Origin: an uncultured Lachnospiraceae bacterium
GTDB lineage: Bacteria > Bacillota_A > Clostridia > Lachnospirales > Lachnospiraceae
Direction: 5' to 3'
NCBI GenBank assembly: GCA_902766415.1
Contig: CACXDR010000138.1
Coordinates: 1 to 6,354 of the forward strand
Length of the DNA stretch: 6,354 nt
Position numbers and translations under genes: made by a program. The notes under the pieces are model-generated. The model saw nothing but the letters and a program-made list of their open reading frames with translations. It was not told the origin of the DNA and did no database searches. Shown one piece after another: positions 6,326 to 6,354 of the stretch; position 1 is the stretch's first letter; each line of letters opens with the position of its first letter.

Positions 6326-6343
6326 GGCGGGAGAGTCCCCGCC
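6326..6343 (-). other. Short hairpin just upstream of the ribosome binding site
   Basis: The arms ggcggg and cccgcc form a 6-bp perfect stem with a 6-base loop. It is not followed by a T tract on either strand, so it is not a terminator. It would fall in the 5' leader of the pyruvate-kinase-like mRNA if transcription starts outside the window. Function is unclear. Confidence 0.3.
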
Positions 6344-6354
6344 TGAAATGCGCC

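Overview
The window reads as a GC-rich chromosomal segment from a Bacillota bacterium, most likely a Lachnospiraceae-type Clostridia member. This rests on the purine-rich AAGGAG/GGAGG ribosome binding sites, classical hairpin-plus-T terminators, a Gly/Ser-rich clostripain-family protease and a GH25 lipoprotein, together with strong G/C preference at third codon positions. The assignment is inference from gene types and codon use; no marker gene is present.

Layout: (1) bases 1-942, plus strand, carry the C-terminal part of an NhaC-family Na+/H+ antiporter whose start lies outside the window. (2) Bases 943-1365 are non-coding. They hold a 37-bp tandem copy of the antiporter's own 3' end including the stop codon, a large two-tier intrinsic terminator, a 35-bp tandem copy of that terminator's 3' arm and T tract, and then an AT-richer patch with a possible promoter and a leader of about 120 nt. 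(3) Bases 1366-3972, plus strand, encode an 868-residue membrane-anchored or exported clostripain-like (C11) cysteine peptidase with two Gly/Ser-rich linkers. (4) Bases 3973-4132 are a convergent intergenic region with a perfect 20-bp bidirectional terminator followed by a double-hairpin palindromic element. (5) Bases 4133-5059, minus strand, encode a GH25 muramidase lipoprotein. (6) Bases 5206-6303, minus strand, encode a short pyruvate-kinase-like protein with the catalytic barrel but no C-terminal regulatory domain, and with a low-complexity insert in its B domain.

The genes do not form an obvious single pathway. The clostripain and the lysozyme are convergent, each with its own control signals, and both would act outside the membrane on protein and peptidoglycan respectively. 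The antiporter is separated from the clostripain by a strong terminator. The pyruvate-kinase-like gene and the lysozyme gene run in the same direction with 146 bp between them; no strong terminator is visible there, but a consensus -10 is.

I see no clear case for a new multi-gene system. The points most worth a second look are the short pyruvate-kinase paralogue with altered motifs, the two tandem duplications behind the antiporter gene, and the palindromic element at about 4058-4104. For both exported proteins the longest possible ORF overstates the gene: the first ATG in each case lies on or beside a candidate -10 and lacks a ribosome binding site, whereas a well-placed one precedes a later ATG.
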